A DNA stretch of 64,000 nt, from assembly GCA_903838415.1 (NCBI GenBank), contig CAILYI010000146.1:1-64000 (forward strand), read 5' to 3'. Below the pieces are notes generated by a model that did not search any database, was not told the origin of the DNA, and saw only the letters and a list, made by a program, of their open reading frames with translations. Position 1 is the stretch's first letter. The number at the start of each line of letters is the position of its first letter. Position numbers and translations under genes: made by a program. Of the stretch, positions 9,072 through 20,186 are shown one piece after another. This DNA comes from an uncultured Anaerolineae bacterium (lineage in GTDB: Bacteria; Chloroflexota; Anaerolineae; Anaerolineales; Villigracilaceae).

Positions 9072-10001
9072 ATGGAAAATTTTCATTTCCGGGCAATGAA
9101 CACCGACGTGTTCTTCGCCGCGGAAGGCTCACTGGCCCAACTCACTCAGGGCTTTGAGAAAGCAAAACAATTTATCGACGAGAGTGAACGCAGATTTACC
9201 CGTTTTTCAGAATACAGCGAACTTTCACAACTCAATCGCAGCGCCGGAACATGGTTCCATGCTTCACCTGACCTGCTCCAGGTGATTTTACTGGCCGAAT
9301 ATTCTGTCAAACAGACGCAGGGATTGTTCGACCCCTCCATTTTGCCGGATTTACAGCGAATCGGATATGACCGGACGATGGATTTGATCCTGGCAGAAGG
9401 CGTATTCTTCCCTCCCACCCCCACCCCCCGACAACGCACCCCATTTGACGGAATCGTCATCCGCCCGGATGAGTCTCTCATCTGCCTGCCACCCGGCCTG
9501 CTGCTGGATTTGGGCGGCATCGCCAAAGGCTGGATCGCCGAACAGGCCGCCGCCATCCTGGCAGAATATTCTCCTGCCAGCGGCGTCAGCGCGGGCGGCG
9601 ATATGTACCTGAGCGGCCTGCCCCAAGGCATGGACAGCTGGCCGGTTTCCCTGGACGATCCCCGCCATCCCGGCGAAACGCTGACCGTTCTGAACATACC
9701 ACCCGGCGCGGTAGCGACTTCTTCCATCACCAAACGCGCCTGGAAGCAGGGCGAAAAGCAGCGTCACCACCTGATCGATCCACGCACCGGCGAACCAGCC
9801 GAAACCGACTGGCTGAGCGTCACCGTGATCGCCGAGCACACCGACTTGTGCGAAGTATTTGCCAAAGCCTTGCTGATCGCCGGGTCACGGGAATCCCAAA
9901 GAATCGCACAAAACGCCGAGATTGCCTTCATCGCCGTCAACCGCGATGGACAACTCGTTGGAACGAGAAAAAGTATGGAGTACATTGATGAACAAGAATA
10001 A
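9072..10001 (+). CDS. apbE: ApbE family FAD:protein FMN transferase
   Basis: FRAMNTDVFFAAEG..., DLGGIAKGWIAEQAA, SAGGDMYLSG, HHLIDPRTGEPA. Confidence 0.92.
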   Translation: MENFHFRAMNTDVFFAAEGSLAQLTQGFEKAKQFIDESERRFTRFSEYSELSQLNRSAGTWFHASPDLLQVILLAEYSVKQTQGLFDPSILPDLQRIGYDRTMDLILAEGVFFPPTPTPRQRTPFDGIVIRPDESLICLPPGLLLDLGGIAKGWIAEQAAAILAEYSPASGVSAGGDMYLSGLPQGMDSWPVSLDDPRHPGETLTVLNIPPGAVATSSITKRAWKQGEKQRHHLIDPRTGEPAETDWLSVTVIAEHTDLCEVFAKALLIAGSRESQRIAQNAEIAFIAVNRDGQLVGTRKSMEYIDEQE

Positions 10002-10785
10002 ACCAGCCATCCCAGAATATGAGCGCCCCGCAGGGTACACCCTGCCCAGAGTTTTGCTGGATGGGCTGGCTGTATTCGCCATCTTCGCCCTGCTCATGGT
10101 CGGGCTGCTGCTGATCCTGACACCCGCAGGGAACTGGCTGGCAAATTCGCTCAACTGGTTGTTCGCCACCGACAGTAAACAACTGTGGTGGTACGTGACC
10201 CGCTCGGCTGGAATTTTGGCTTATCTGCTTTTATGGCTTTCAACCGTTTGGGGGTTGGCGGTGCCGTCAAAAATCATCCAACCGCTGCTGGAACAATCCT
10301 ACACCTTTGACTTTCACCAGTTCATCTCGCTCCTGTCAATCGGATTTGCCCTGCTGCATATCATCGTCCTGACCTTCGACCACTACCTGCCTTATTCTAC
10401 GCTGCAAATTTTGATTCCGTTTCTCTCGCCTTATCGCCCGTTATGGGTTGGGATTGGGGTAATCTCCCTCTACATCATCATTCTCGTCACGGTCACTTTT
10501 TATCTGCGCAGCCGCATCGGCATGAGCACCTTCCGCGCCATTCACGTTCTCAGCCTGCTCGGATACCTCGGAATTACCCTGCATGGCTTTTATGCCGGGA
10601 CAGATTCTCCGCTGCTTTCGATGCAATTACTCTATCGCGGAACGGCGCTGGTTGTCATTTTTCTGACAGTTTACTGGCTCGTCCTGAAATATCAGCAAAA
10701 AGCCGACGCAAAGAAAAAAGCAGAGCTGGCACGCTTGCCGTCCAAAAGAATAACTCCTTCACAGCAACGTGAAAAACTTCGATAA
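9988..10785 (+). CDS. Ferric reductase-like transmembrane (heme b) protein
   Basis: VTRSAGILAYLLLWLSTVWGLA...FDFHQFISLLSIGFALLHIIVLTFDHY...FRAIHVLSLLGYLGITLHGFYAGTD; start refined to ATG 9988. Confidence 0.85.
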   Translation: MNKNKPAIPEYERPAGYTLPRVLLDGLAVFAIFALLMVGLLLILTPAGNWLANSLNWLFATDSKQLWWYVTRSAGILAYLLLWLSTVWGLAVPSKIIQPLLEQSYTFDFHQFISLLSIGFALLHIIVLTFDHYLPYSTLQILIPFLSPYRPLWVGIGVISLYIIILVTVTFYLRSRIGMSTFRAIHVLSLLGYLGITLHGFYAGTDSPLLSMQLLYRGTALVVIFLTVYWLVLKYQQKADAKKKAELARLPSKRITPSQQREKLR

Positions 10786-10824
10786 CTCAATCGCTGCGCT
10801 CCGCAATGGAGCGCAGCGATTGAG
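10786..10824 (+). terminator. Terminator of the apbE/ferric reductase operon
   Basis: CTCAATCGCTGCGCTCC-gcaat-GGAGCGCAGCGATTGAG 17 bp perfect stem directly after the stop codon. Confidence 0.8.
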
Positions 10825-10936
10825 CTTTATTAGCGCAACTGTCCAGAACAGTGCATCAATTCACATCTGCATAATTTCTACATACTCTTTTGATATTATA
10901 AAGGGTGCGAAATTTTCTCAATAGGAAAGTCGGTAG

Positions 10937-12379
10937 ATGAAAAAAAACCTGCAAAAATTATCGTTCTTCGTCCTGCTTGTTTCCAGCCTGGTTCTAGCAG
11001 GCTGTTCTGCAGCGAATAATAAGGCCTCGGTTGCCGGTGCGGCTGGCGGTGTCGGCACTGTTTCGACTGTCACCCTCTCCGATGCGATTGAAACCTCGGG
11101 AAACCTGAGCGCCGACAAACTGGCAACCTTAAAATGGGGCACAAGTGGCGTTGTCGAGACGGTCAATATCAAGGTGGGGGATAAAGTCAAACTTAACGAT
11201 ATTTTAGCCGGGCTGAGAGCAGATTCCGTCTCGTCGGATATTGCCACCGGGCAATCGGAACTGGCTACCGCCCAACGCGACCTGCAAAATCTGATCGATT
11301 CGACCACCTCGACGGCGCAGGCGCAATTGGCTGTCATCACGGCCAAGGCCAATGTGGAAACGGCTCAGACCAATCTGGACTCTCTGTCTTATGCGCGCGC
11401 TTCTGACACCTTGATAAAAAATACGCAGGCGCAAATTTGGGCAGCCGAGAAGAAGTTAACCCTGGCCAACAAAGCCTATAAAGAAGTTGAACACAACCCC
11501 GATGGCGATGCCTCCAAAACTACGGCTTTGCTCAACCTGACAAATGCACAGGCTGCCGTCGACAGTCTGTACGTCACATACAACTGGTACATTGCCAAAC
11601 CGACTCAGGCCGATTTTGATGAAGCCCAGGCAAAGCTGGATGTCGCCAACGCCACCCTGGAAGATGCCAAACGCACGCGCGATAACGTCAAAGGTGGCAC
11701 CGATCCGCTCAAACTGGCTGCCGCACAATCCAAGGTGACTGCGGCTCAGGCGACAGTCAACACGATGTATATCATCGCTCCATTTGATGGCGAGGTGATC
11801 TCGGTTCAGGCTGGTGTCGGGAATTCCATCAACGGCGGCGATTCAGCGGTGGAACTGGTGGATCGTAACACCCTCAAAGTGGAAACACTGGTGGATGAAA
11901 CCAACATTTCCCGCGTGCTCGTGGGGAATCCCGCTCAAATCACCATGGATTCGTTGCCAGACGAGGTGCTGACCGGAAAGGTTGCCCGAATCAATCGAAT
12001 TGGTACCACGGTCAACGGGTTGGTCAAGTACACAGTAGTCGTTTCAGTCGATCCAACCGATAAACAAGTCCTGTTTGGCGCGACGGCCAATGTCACAATT
12101 ACAACTGGCGATCCGCATGGCATGTTGGCTGTGCCAGTCAGCGCGGTCTTAAGCGATTCAAAAGGCGAATATGTCCTGCTGATTTCCGCGGACGGGAAAA
12201 ACACCCAACGCGTCAATATTCAAAGCGGTGACCTTTCGGGCAACCTGGTAACAATAACCACCACAGAGAATCTCAAAGAAGGCGACCAGGTGGAGCTTGG
12301 ATCAGGCAGCACCACCAGCGCCAACACACGCTCAAACAATGGCGGAGGCGGTTTCGGCGGCCCGCTCGGGGGTCCCTAA
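10937..12379 (+). CDS. HlyD/MacA-like efflux adaptor lipoprotein
   Basis: Lipobox LVLAGCSAA; YIIAPFDGEVISVQAGVGNSIN; coiled-coil region; barrel-like C-terminus; Gly-rich tail. Confidence 0.85.
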   Translation: MKKNLQKLSFFVLLVSSLVLAGCSAANNKASVAGAAGGVGTVSTVTLSDAIETSGNLSADKLATLKWGTSGVVETVNIKVGDKVKLNDILAGLRADSVSSDIATGQSELATAQRDLQNLIDSTTSTAQAQLAVITAKANVETAQTNLDSLSYARASDTLIKNTQAQIWAAEKKLTLANKAYKEVEHNPDGDASKTTALLNLTNAQAAVDSLYVTYNWYIAKPTQADFDEAQAKLDVANATLEDAKRTRDNVKGGTDPLKLAAAQSKVTAAQATVNTMYIIAPFDGEVISVQAGVGNSINGGDSAVELVDRNTLKVETLVDETNISRVLVGNPAQITMDSLPDEVLTGKVARINRIGTTVNGLVKYTVVVSVDPTDKQVLFGATANVTITTGDPHGMLAVPVSAVLSDSKGEYVLLISADGKNTQRVNIQSGDLSGNLVTITTTENLKEGDQVELGSGSTTSANTRSNNGGGGFGGPLGGP

Positions 12380-12380
12380 A

Positions 12381-13109
12381 ATGTCGATGATCGTGATTGA
12401 AGAGTTGACCAAAGTCTTTCCGATGGGTGAAAATGAAATCCGCGCCTTGAACGGGGTTTCGTTTTCCATCGAAAAGGGTGAAATGGTTTCGATCATGGGC
12501 CCCTCCGGCTCAGGAAAAACCACGCTGATGTCGATTGTCGGCTGCCTGGATGTGCCAAGCTCGGGCACCTATGTGCTCGATGGCAGTCCGGTGGAAAAAA
12601 TGAACGATACCCAACTGGCTGATGTGCGTAACCGCAAAATCGGATTCGTTTTTCAACAGTTCAACTTGCTCTCGCGGACCAGCGCGCTCGAAAATGTGAT
12701 GCTGCCGCTCACTTATACCGGCTTGAGCGCCCGCGTTTGCCGCGAAAAAGCCCTGCGCGTGCTGGAATTGGTCGGGTTGAAAGAACGGGTCAAGCATCAC
12801 CCGGCCGAGCTTTCCGGCGGACAGCAGCAGCGCGTGGCGATTGCCCGCGCGCTGGTGAATGATCCGGCCATTTTGATCGCGGATGAGCCGACCGGCGCGC
12901 TCGATAGCAAAACCGGCGCAGAAATCATGGATTTATTCCAATCACTTCACCGTGATATCGGTCAAACGGTCATCATGGTGACACACGACTCATTTATCGC
13001 CCGCCACACAAATCGCGTTATCCGCCTGGCAGACGGTATCATCACGTCAGACGCCCCGAATCTGGCGCCCATCAAAGCCGGAACGCCCCGTCCCGAAGCC
13101 GAATTTTAG
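12381..13109 (+). CDS. ABC transporter ATP-binding protein (MacB/LolD type)
   Basis: [51 protein letters not shown]; start refined to ATG 12381. Confidence 0.93.
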   Translation: MSMIVIEELTKVFPMGENEIRALNGVSFSIEKGEMVSIMGPSGSGKTTLMSIVGCLDVPSSGTYVLDGSPVEKMNDTQLADVRNRKIGFVFQQFNLLSRTSALENVMLPLTYTGLSARVCREKALRVLELVGLKERVKHHPAELSGGQQQRVAIARALVNDPAILIADEPTGALDSKTGAEIMDLFQSLHRDIGQTVIMVTHDSFIARHTNRVIRLADGIITSDAPNLAPIKAGTPRPEAEF

Positions 13110-13116
13110 GAGAGCC

Positions 13117-14349
13117 ATGTTATTTTCACAGAATATTCTGACGGCTTTGCGCGGTTTGATGGCCAATAAACTGCGGTCGGCGCTGACCATCCTCGGGATT
13201 GTGATTGGCGTCGCCGCCGTGGTGGCGTTGATGGCGATCGGTAACGGCGCCACCAGCAGCATCACCAGCCGCATCCAGGGCAACGGTTCCAACTTGCTCA
13301 ACATCCAGGCCGGACGCTCTCAACGCCCGGCGCCCGGCGCGCAGACAGCGCCCACCTATCTGACTTACAAGGATTATCAGGCGCTCGCCAAAACCCTGAC
13401 AGATGTGGCCGGAATTGCTCCGGCTTACCAGGCCAGATATACCCTGACACAGGGCACGCAAAGCTCACAAACTTCGGTCACCGGCGCCACAGAAGATTAT
13501 CTAAAAGTACACAGCTATGAAGTCGAATTGGGGCGCGGTATCACCGCCAATGACCGCACCAAATTACAGCAGGTGGCCGTCATCGGCGCCACCACCGCCA
13601 CAGATTTGTTCCCAAACTCAACCGCGGTGGGACAAACTCTCAAAATCAACAATGTCAACTTTACCGTGGTCGGAACGCTCAAATCGAAGGGGTCTTCAGG
13701 CTTCACCAATGAGGACGATGTCGTCTTTATTCCCCTGGAGACGGGTTACAGCAAATTATTTGGCGCCAATGCCATCCAGAATGGCGACAAAATCGTCAAC
13801 GCCATTGCGGTCTCAGCCAGTTCCGCCGATACCGTCGATTCGGTTTCGGCACAGATTACCTTTGTTTTGCGCCATCAACATCATCTCAAAGCTGACGCCG
13901 TGGACGATTTTCGCGTAATGAACCAGGCCCAACTGCTCTCCACCCTGACCAGTGTCACAGCCACCCTGACGACTTTCCTGGGCGCGATTGCGGCGCTCTC
14001 GCTGCTGGTGGGCGGCATTGGGATTATGAATATTACGCTGGTCTCGGTCAGCGAGCGGACGCGCGAAATTGGTCTGCGCAAAGCGGTCGGCGCGCGCAAA
14101 GACCACATCCTGTTCCAATTTCTGATCGAAACGATGACGCTCAGCATCAGCGGAGGCGTGATCGGAATCGGCCTGGGCGCTGCTATCGCCGGAGTCGTCA
14201 CCGCGCTGGGATTAATCACCGCCCAGGTGACGCTTTCTTCCGTCATGTTGTCGTTTTTCTTTGCTGTCGCCATCGGTTTGTTTTTCGGGATTTACCCGGC
14301 ATATCGCGCCGCCAACCTGCACCCCATGGAAGCGCTGCGTTCTGAATAG
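13117..14349 (+). CDS. MacB-like/FtsX-domain ABC permease
   Basis: ALRGLMANKLRSALTILGIVIGVAAVVALMAIG...GGIGIMNITLVSVSERTREIGLRKAVGA. Confidence 0.92.
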   Translation: MLFSQNILTALRGLMANKLRSALTILGIVIGVAAVVALMAIGNGATSSITSRIQGNGSNLLNIQAGRSQRPAPGAQTAPTYLTYKDYQALAKTLTDVAGIAPAYQARYTLTQGTQSSQTSVTGATEDYLKVHSYEVELGRGITANDRTKLQQVAVIGATTATDLFPNSTAVGQTLKINNVNFTVVGTLKSKGSSGFTNEDDVVFIPLETGYSKLFGANAIQNGDKIVNAIAVSASSADTVDSVSAQITFVLRHQHHLKADAVDDFRVMNQAQLLSTLTSVTATLTTFLGAIAALSLLVGGIGIMNITLVSVSERTREIGLRKAVGARKDHILFQFLIETMTLSISGGVIGIGLGAAIAGVVTALGLITAQVTLSSVMLSFFFAVAIGLFFGIYPAYRAANLHPMEALRSE

Positions 14350-14373
14350 CGTTTGCAGATCAAAGGAGTCAAA

Positions 14374-14922
14374 ATGTCAACTGCCCGCCCAAAATCAATC
14401 ATGATCATAGTCGCCTTGCTGGTTGTGCTGGCCCTGATCAGCACAACTTCCTCGCTGACCAGCCGCCTGGGATTTACCAGAACACGTCAACCGGGCACAT
14501 TCACCAATAATAACGGCGGAAACTTCCAGAACGGAAATAATGACGGCGGCACCGGTAACAACCAGGGAGGAACGGGCACCCGCACCATCCAGGGCCGCAG
14601 CGGATTCAACGCCTTCAGCATTTTCCGCACCCTGGGCATTAACGGCCAGATCATTGGCTACGTCAGCATCGGATTCACAGTGGTTGGGATTATCCTGGCC
14701 CTGTTGAGCGCCTTTGGAGTCTGGAAGCAAAAGAAATGGGGCCTGAACCTGGGCATGGTCATCGCGTTGATTTTCCTGGTGGGCGCGCTGTCCACATTGT
14801 TTGCGCTGGGAGGCCGCAACATCAACTGGCTGCGGACCTCGCTCAATATTTTGAGTCTCGTGGCCTCGACTCCCATCCTGGCAATGGGCATCCTGCCCTC
14901 GGTGCGCGATTCCGTCAAGTAA
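14374..14922 (+). CDS. Membrane protein with Asn/Gly-rich extracytoplasmic loop
   Basis: AAAGGAG before ATG 14374; ~4 TM helices; NNNGGNFQNGNNDGGTGNNQGGTGTRT. Confidence 0.65.
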   Translation: MSTARPKSIMIIVALLVVLALISTTSSLTSRLGFTRTRQPGTFTNNNGGNFQNGNNDGGTGNNQGGTGTRTIQGRSGFNAFSIFRTLGINGQIIGYVSIGFTVVGIILALLSAFGVWKQKKWGLNLGMVIALIFLVGALSTLFALGGRNINWLRTSLNILSLVASTPILAMGILPSVRDSVK

Positions 14923-14940
14923 GTAATCAACCTGTCTGAT

Positions 14941-14977
14941 AAAAAAGACTGTCTCTTTGCGGGGATGGTCTTTTTTT
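14941..14977 (+). terminator. Terminator-like hairpin
   Basis: AAAAAAGAC...GTCTTTTTTT. Confidence 0.65.
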
Positions 14978-15136
14978 GCAATAGCAGCGATGCCAAATCT
15001 GAAATTGCCGATTCTCACAGACATGGTTAGCCGGTCTTGTCTCCTTGCATCCTAAAATCCTGTCTGATTATTGCACATGCAGGTATGGCCCCCCGCAATT
15101 CAGGACGATAAATGGGTCTGATGCTCACGGATTTGA

Positions 15137-15210
15137 CCGGGTCAAATTAAATTTTCACGACGTCAAACCAAACTTTCTCTACGTCAAATTAAACTTTCTC
15201 GACGTCAAAA
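15137..15210. repeat. ~21 bp tandem repeat (3+ units)
   Basis: GTCAAATTAAATTTTCACGAC / GTCAAACCAAACTTTCTCTAC / GTCAAATTAAACTTTCTCGAC / GTCAAAAAATTTTC. Confidence 0.8.
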
Positions 15211-15228
15211 AATTTTCAAACTTCCGAA

Positions 15229-15315
15229 ACCCTTTTGCCACGAATAGCTCGAATTTTCTCGAATTTTTCGTGTCCATTCGCGTTATTCGTGGCTGATCTT
15301 TCTTTGGTACCGTTC
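15229..15315. repeat. Dispersed inverted-repeat element, copy 1
   Basis: GCCACGAATA (15237) ... TATTCGTGGC (15293), with flanks also shared with copy 2 at 22533. Confidence 0.8.
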
Positions 15316-15345
15316 ACGAGGTGTGTTTTCAGCCTGAACGCTTAC

Positions 15346-16593
15346 TCACGCTTCCGGCACATCCAGTGTTTTCATCTCGCGCATCTCCGGCCAGGTTTTG
15401 GCAATCGCCAGGACAACCAGAATTGTGCCGATTCCGCCCCCAACGACAGAAATGATCGGGCCAAACAGCGCCGCCGCCAGCCCCGATTCAAACCCACCCA
15501 ACTCGTTTGACGCGCCGATAAAAATACTATTGACGGACGAGATACGCCCGCGCATTTCGTCCGGGCTGCGCGTCAACATCAACGTGCTGCGGATGACCAC
15601 GCTGATATTATCCAGCCCGCCCAGCACCACCAGCATCAGCATCGACAGCCAAAAATAGGTCGACAGGCCGAACACAATGGTGGCCGCGCCAAAACCGGCT
15701 ACCGCCCACAGCAAAGTCTTCCCGGCCTGTTTGAAAGCTGGCAGATGCGCCAGCGCCAGCGCCATCAGCAGCGCGCCCACTGACGGAGCGGCGCGCATCA
15801 GCCCCAGCCCCGTTGGCCCGACTTTGAGAATATCGGTGGCGTAGACCGGCAGCAGCGTGACAGCGCCGCCCAACAGGACGGCAAACATATCCAGCGTGAT
15901 CGCCGCCAGAATCACCTTGGTGTCACGGATAAAGCGAATCCCCTCCGCCAGCGATTCGAGCGTGGCGGCTTTGCGGGAAAGCGCCAACGGCCGTCCCTTA
16001 ATCAGGCTGACCAGCACCAGGAAAGTCAGCGCGGCGAAGACGTCAAAGACATAGATAACCGTCACACTGCCCAGCCAGGCCGCCACCAGCCCAGCCACCG
16101 CCGGGCCGACGATGGAAGCCAGCTGCCAGGAGCTGCTGCTCCAGGTGGCGGCGCTGGTGAACACTTCCGGTGGAATGGTTTGCGGTAAAAGCGTGGAAGA
16201 GGCCGGGTCGTTGAAAGCGCGCGCAATCCCGATGCCCAGCAGGCACAGGTAAATCAAAATCAGCGAGCCTTGAGTGTATGAAAGCACCGCCAGCCCGAGC
16301 GAACACAAGGCCAGCAATAATTGGGTAAAAAGGACAATCCGTTTACGATTATACTGATCGGCCACATGCCCGGCAGGCAGCGAAAGCAGAATGACCGGAA
16401 TGACCTGCACCAGTCCCACCATCCCGAGCGCAAAGGCGCTGTGCGTGCGCAGCCACAACTCCCAGCCGATGGCGACTGACAACATCTGGTTGCCGAGGGA
16501 TGTGATGAAACGGCCTGCAAACAGCAGGCGAAAATCCTGGTAACGCAGCGCCTGGTACGGATCGCGCCGGTCTTCAAACGACGACTTGCTCAA
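15346..16593 (-). CDS. MFS transporter (EntS/DUF-type 12-TM exporter)
   Basis: RDPYQALRYQDFRLLFAGRFITSLGNQMLSVAIGWELW...GHVADQYNRKR; TTG start at 16593 after GTGAGG is my best guess. Confidence 0.85.
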   Translation of the reverse strand: MSKSSFEDRRDPYQALRYQDFRLLFAGRFITSLGNQMLSVAIGWELWLRTHSAFALGMVGLVQVIPVILLSLPAGHVADQYNRKRIVLFTQLLLALCSLGLAVLSYTQGSLILIYLCLLGIGIARAFNDPASSTLLPQTIPPEVFTSAATWSSSSWQLASIVGPAVAGLVAAWLGSVTVIYVFDVFAALTFLVLVSLIKGRPLALSRKAATLESLAEGIRFIRDTKVILAAITLDMFAVLLGGAVTLLPVYATDILKVGPTGLGLMRAAPSVGALLMALALAHLPAFKQAGKTLLWAVAGFGAATIVFGLSTYFWLSMLMLVVLGGLDNISVVIRSTLMLTRSPDEMRGRISSVNSIFIGASNELGGFESGLAAALFGPIISVVGGGIGTILVVLAIAKTWPEMREMKTLDVPEA

Positions 16594-16697
16594 TTGGAAC
16601 CTCACCTGTAAAAGAATTTCACTGCCCAACGAAAACCAGGTCATCCACCCCGTGAATTTCGTCCCGACATTATAGACGAAATCTTCATGGCTCGTTG

Positions 16698-16771
16698 TAT
16701 AATTTTTGGTAAGCCCTGCCAAACGTGGCAGAAAAAAGCCAGCCTGGCCTGTTGCAAAGCTGGCGTTTTTT
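16698..16771 (+). promoter_or_regulatory. Consensus -10 followed by attenuator-like tandem hairpins upstream of recQ
   Basis: TATAAT 16698-16703; CTGCC/GGCAG hairpin 16716-16731; GCCAGC...GCTGGCGTTTTTT 16738-16771. Confidence 0.5.
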
Positions 16772-16834
16772 GGGGCGATGAAAACCTCGCCGTGACCAAT
16801 TACAAATCCCACACATCCAATTTTCGGGAAATAC

Positions 16835-18994
<2,160 letters not shown>

Positions 18995-19040
18995 GGGCCA
19001 AGATTCCTGATTCCGCGCGAATTTGTGGTTTGGCCGCACC

Positions 19041-19144
19041 GCCCGGTGATAAATCATCGGGCTAAGGTACGAAGCCCTGTAAACGGAGCTGGAAAGCCCA
19101 ATTTATTGGGCGCTGTAATTTAGCCCGGACGTTTACGTCCGGGC
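19041..19144. repeat. Three consecutive palindromes between convergent recQ and rbsK-like genes
   Basis: GCCCGGTGAT-aa-ATCATCGGGC (19041-19062), GCCCAA-ttta-TTGGGC (19096-19111), GCCCGGACGT-tt-ACGTCCGGGC (19123-19144). Confidence 0.8.
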
Positions 19145-19277
19145 GGGGAATGCGAATTACAAATTTCGTTAAAATCAGGGATTTTCGAACCGCACTCGCC
19201 CCGCGTTTCATGTGGGGTCGCGATTCATTTTTTGTTATCTGGCTTGTCCGGGTTAGTGGCTCAGCAATGTTGAACCC

Positions 19278-20183
19278 CTACAACGCTTGTAAAAATTCTT
19301 CCACTTCTGCCGCGGTTGGCAGGGACGGCTGCGCGCCGAACTTCGTCACCGTCAGCGCCCCACAGGCATTGGCATAATTGAGCGCTTCCGGCATGGCGAT
19401 CCCGCGCGAGAAAGCCACCGCCAACCCGCCGATAAAGGCATCGCCAGCGGCCGTCGTATCCACCACAGTCACCTGATGCGCCGGGACGAAATAACCATTT
19501 TCAACGCTGGTTTGCGCCAGCGCGCCCTTCTCCCCCATCGTCAAAATCACCTGCTTCGCGCCGCGCGCCATCAGGGCCGCGATAGCGATCTGCGCCGAGG
19601 CGCGGTCAAAAACCGGTTTACCGGTCAACAGGCTGAGTTCCGATTCGTTCGGCACGAGCATATCCACGCCCGCGATCAACTCGTCGGGCAGTTCCCGCGC
19701 CGGGGCCGGGTTCAAAATCACCGTCATGCCATGCGCTTTACCCCATTTGGCGGCGTAGAGCACCGTCTCAAACGGAATTTCCAGTTGCAGCAGCAGGATT
19801 TTGGCCGGCGGAGCAGACTCCACATCAGCTGGCGTGACTTTGCCGTTCGCGCCGGGAGAAAGGATGATGCTGTTCTGGCCTTTCTGATCGACAATGATGA
19901 TGGCATCGCCCGTGGCTGAATCCGTTTTCCGCACCGCACTCGACTCCACCCCGAACTTGCCGAGGTTATCGAGCAGCATTTGTCCCAACTGATCATCACC
20001 CACGCGCCCCAGCATGGCAACCGCAGCCCCCAGCTTTGCGGCAGCGACAGCCTGATTCGCGCCCTTGCCGCCGGGGATGGTTTCGAGGTCAGTGCCACTG
20101 ATGGTTTCTCCCGGGCCAGGGAAACGCGGCACACGTACCGCTAAATCAGCATTCAAAGAACCAATCACAAGAATATCAACCAT
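19278..20183 (-). CDS. rbsK: Ribokinase / PfkB family carbohydrate kinase
   Basis: MVDILVIGSLNADLAVRVPRFPGPGETI, GGKGANQAVAAAKLG, DTTAAGDAFIGGLAVAF. Confidence 0.92.
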   Translation of the reverse strand: MVDILVIGSLNADLAVRVPRFPGPGETISGTDLETIPGGKGANQAVAAAKLGAAVAMLGRVGDDQLGQMLLDNLGKFGVESSAVRKTDSATGDAIIIVDQKGQNSIILSPGANGKVTPADVESAPPAKILLLQLEIPFETVLYAAKWGKAHGMTVILNPAPARELPDELIAGVDMLVPNESELSLLTGKPVFDRASAQIAIAALMARGAKQVILTMGEKGALAQTSVENGYFVPAHQVTVVDTTAAGDAFIGGLAVAFSRGIAMPEALNYANACGALTVTKFGAQPSLPTAAEVEEFLQAL

Positions 20184-20186
20184 CGT

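Noticed and set aside
15045-15296. ORF MHPKILSDYC...VKLNFHDVKPNFLYVKLNFLDV...FVSIRVIRG as a heptad-repeat protein
   Set aside because: It is translation of the 21-bp tandem repeat plus the dispersed inverted repeat; no RBS or independent coding evidence.
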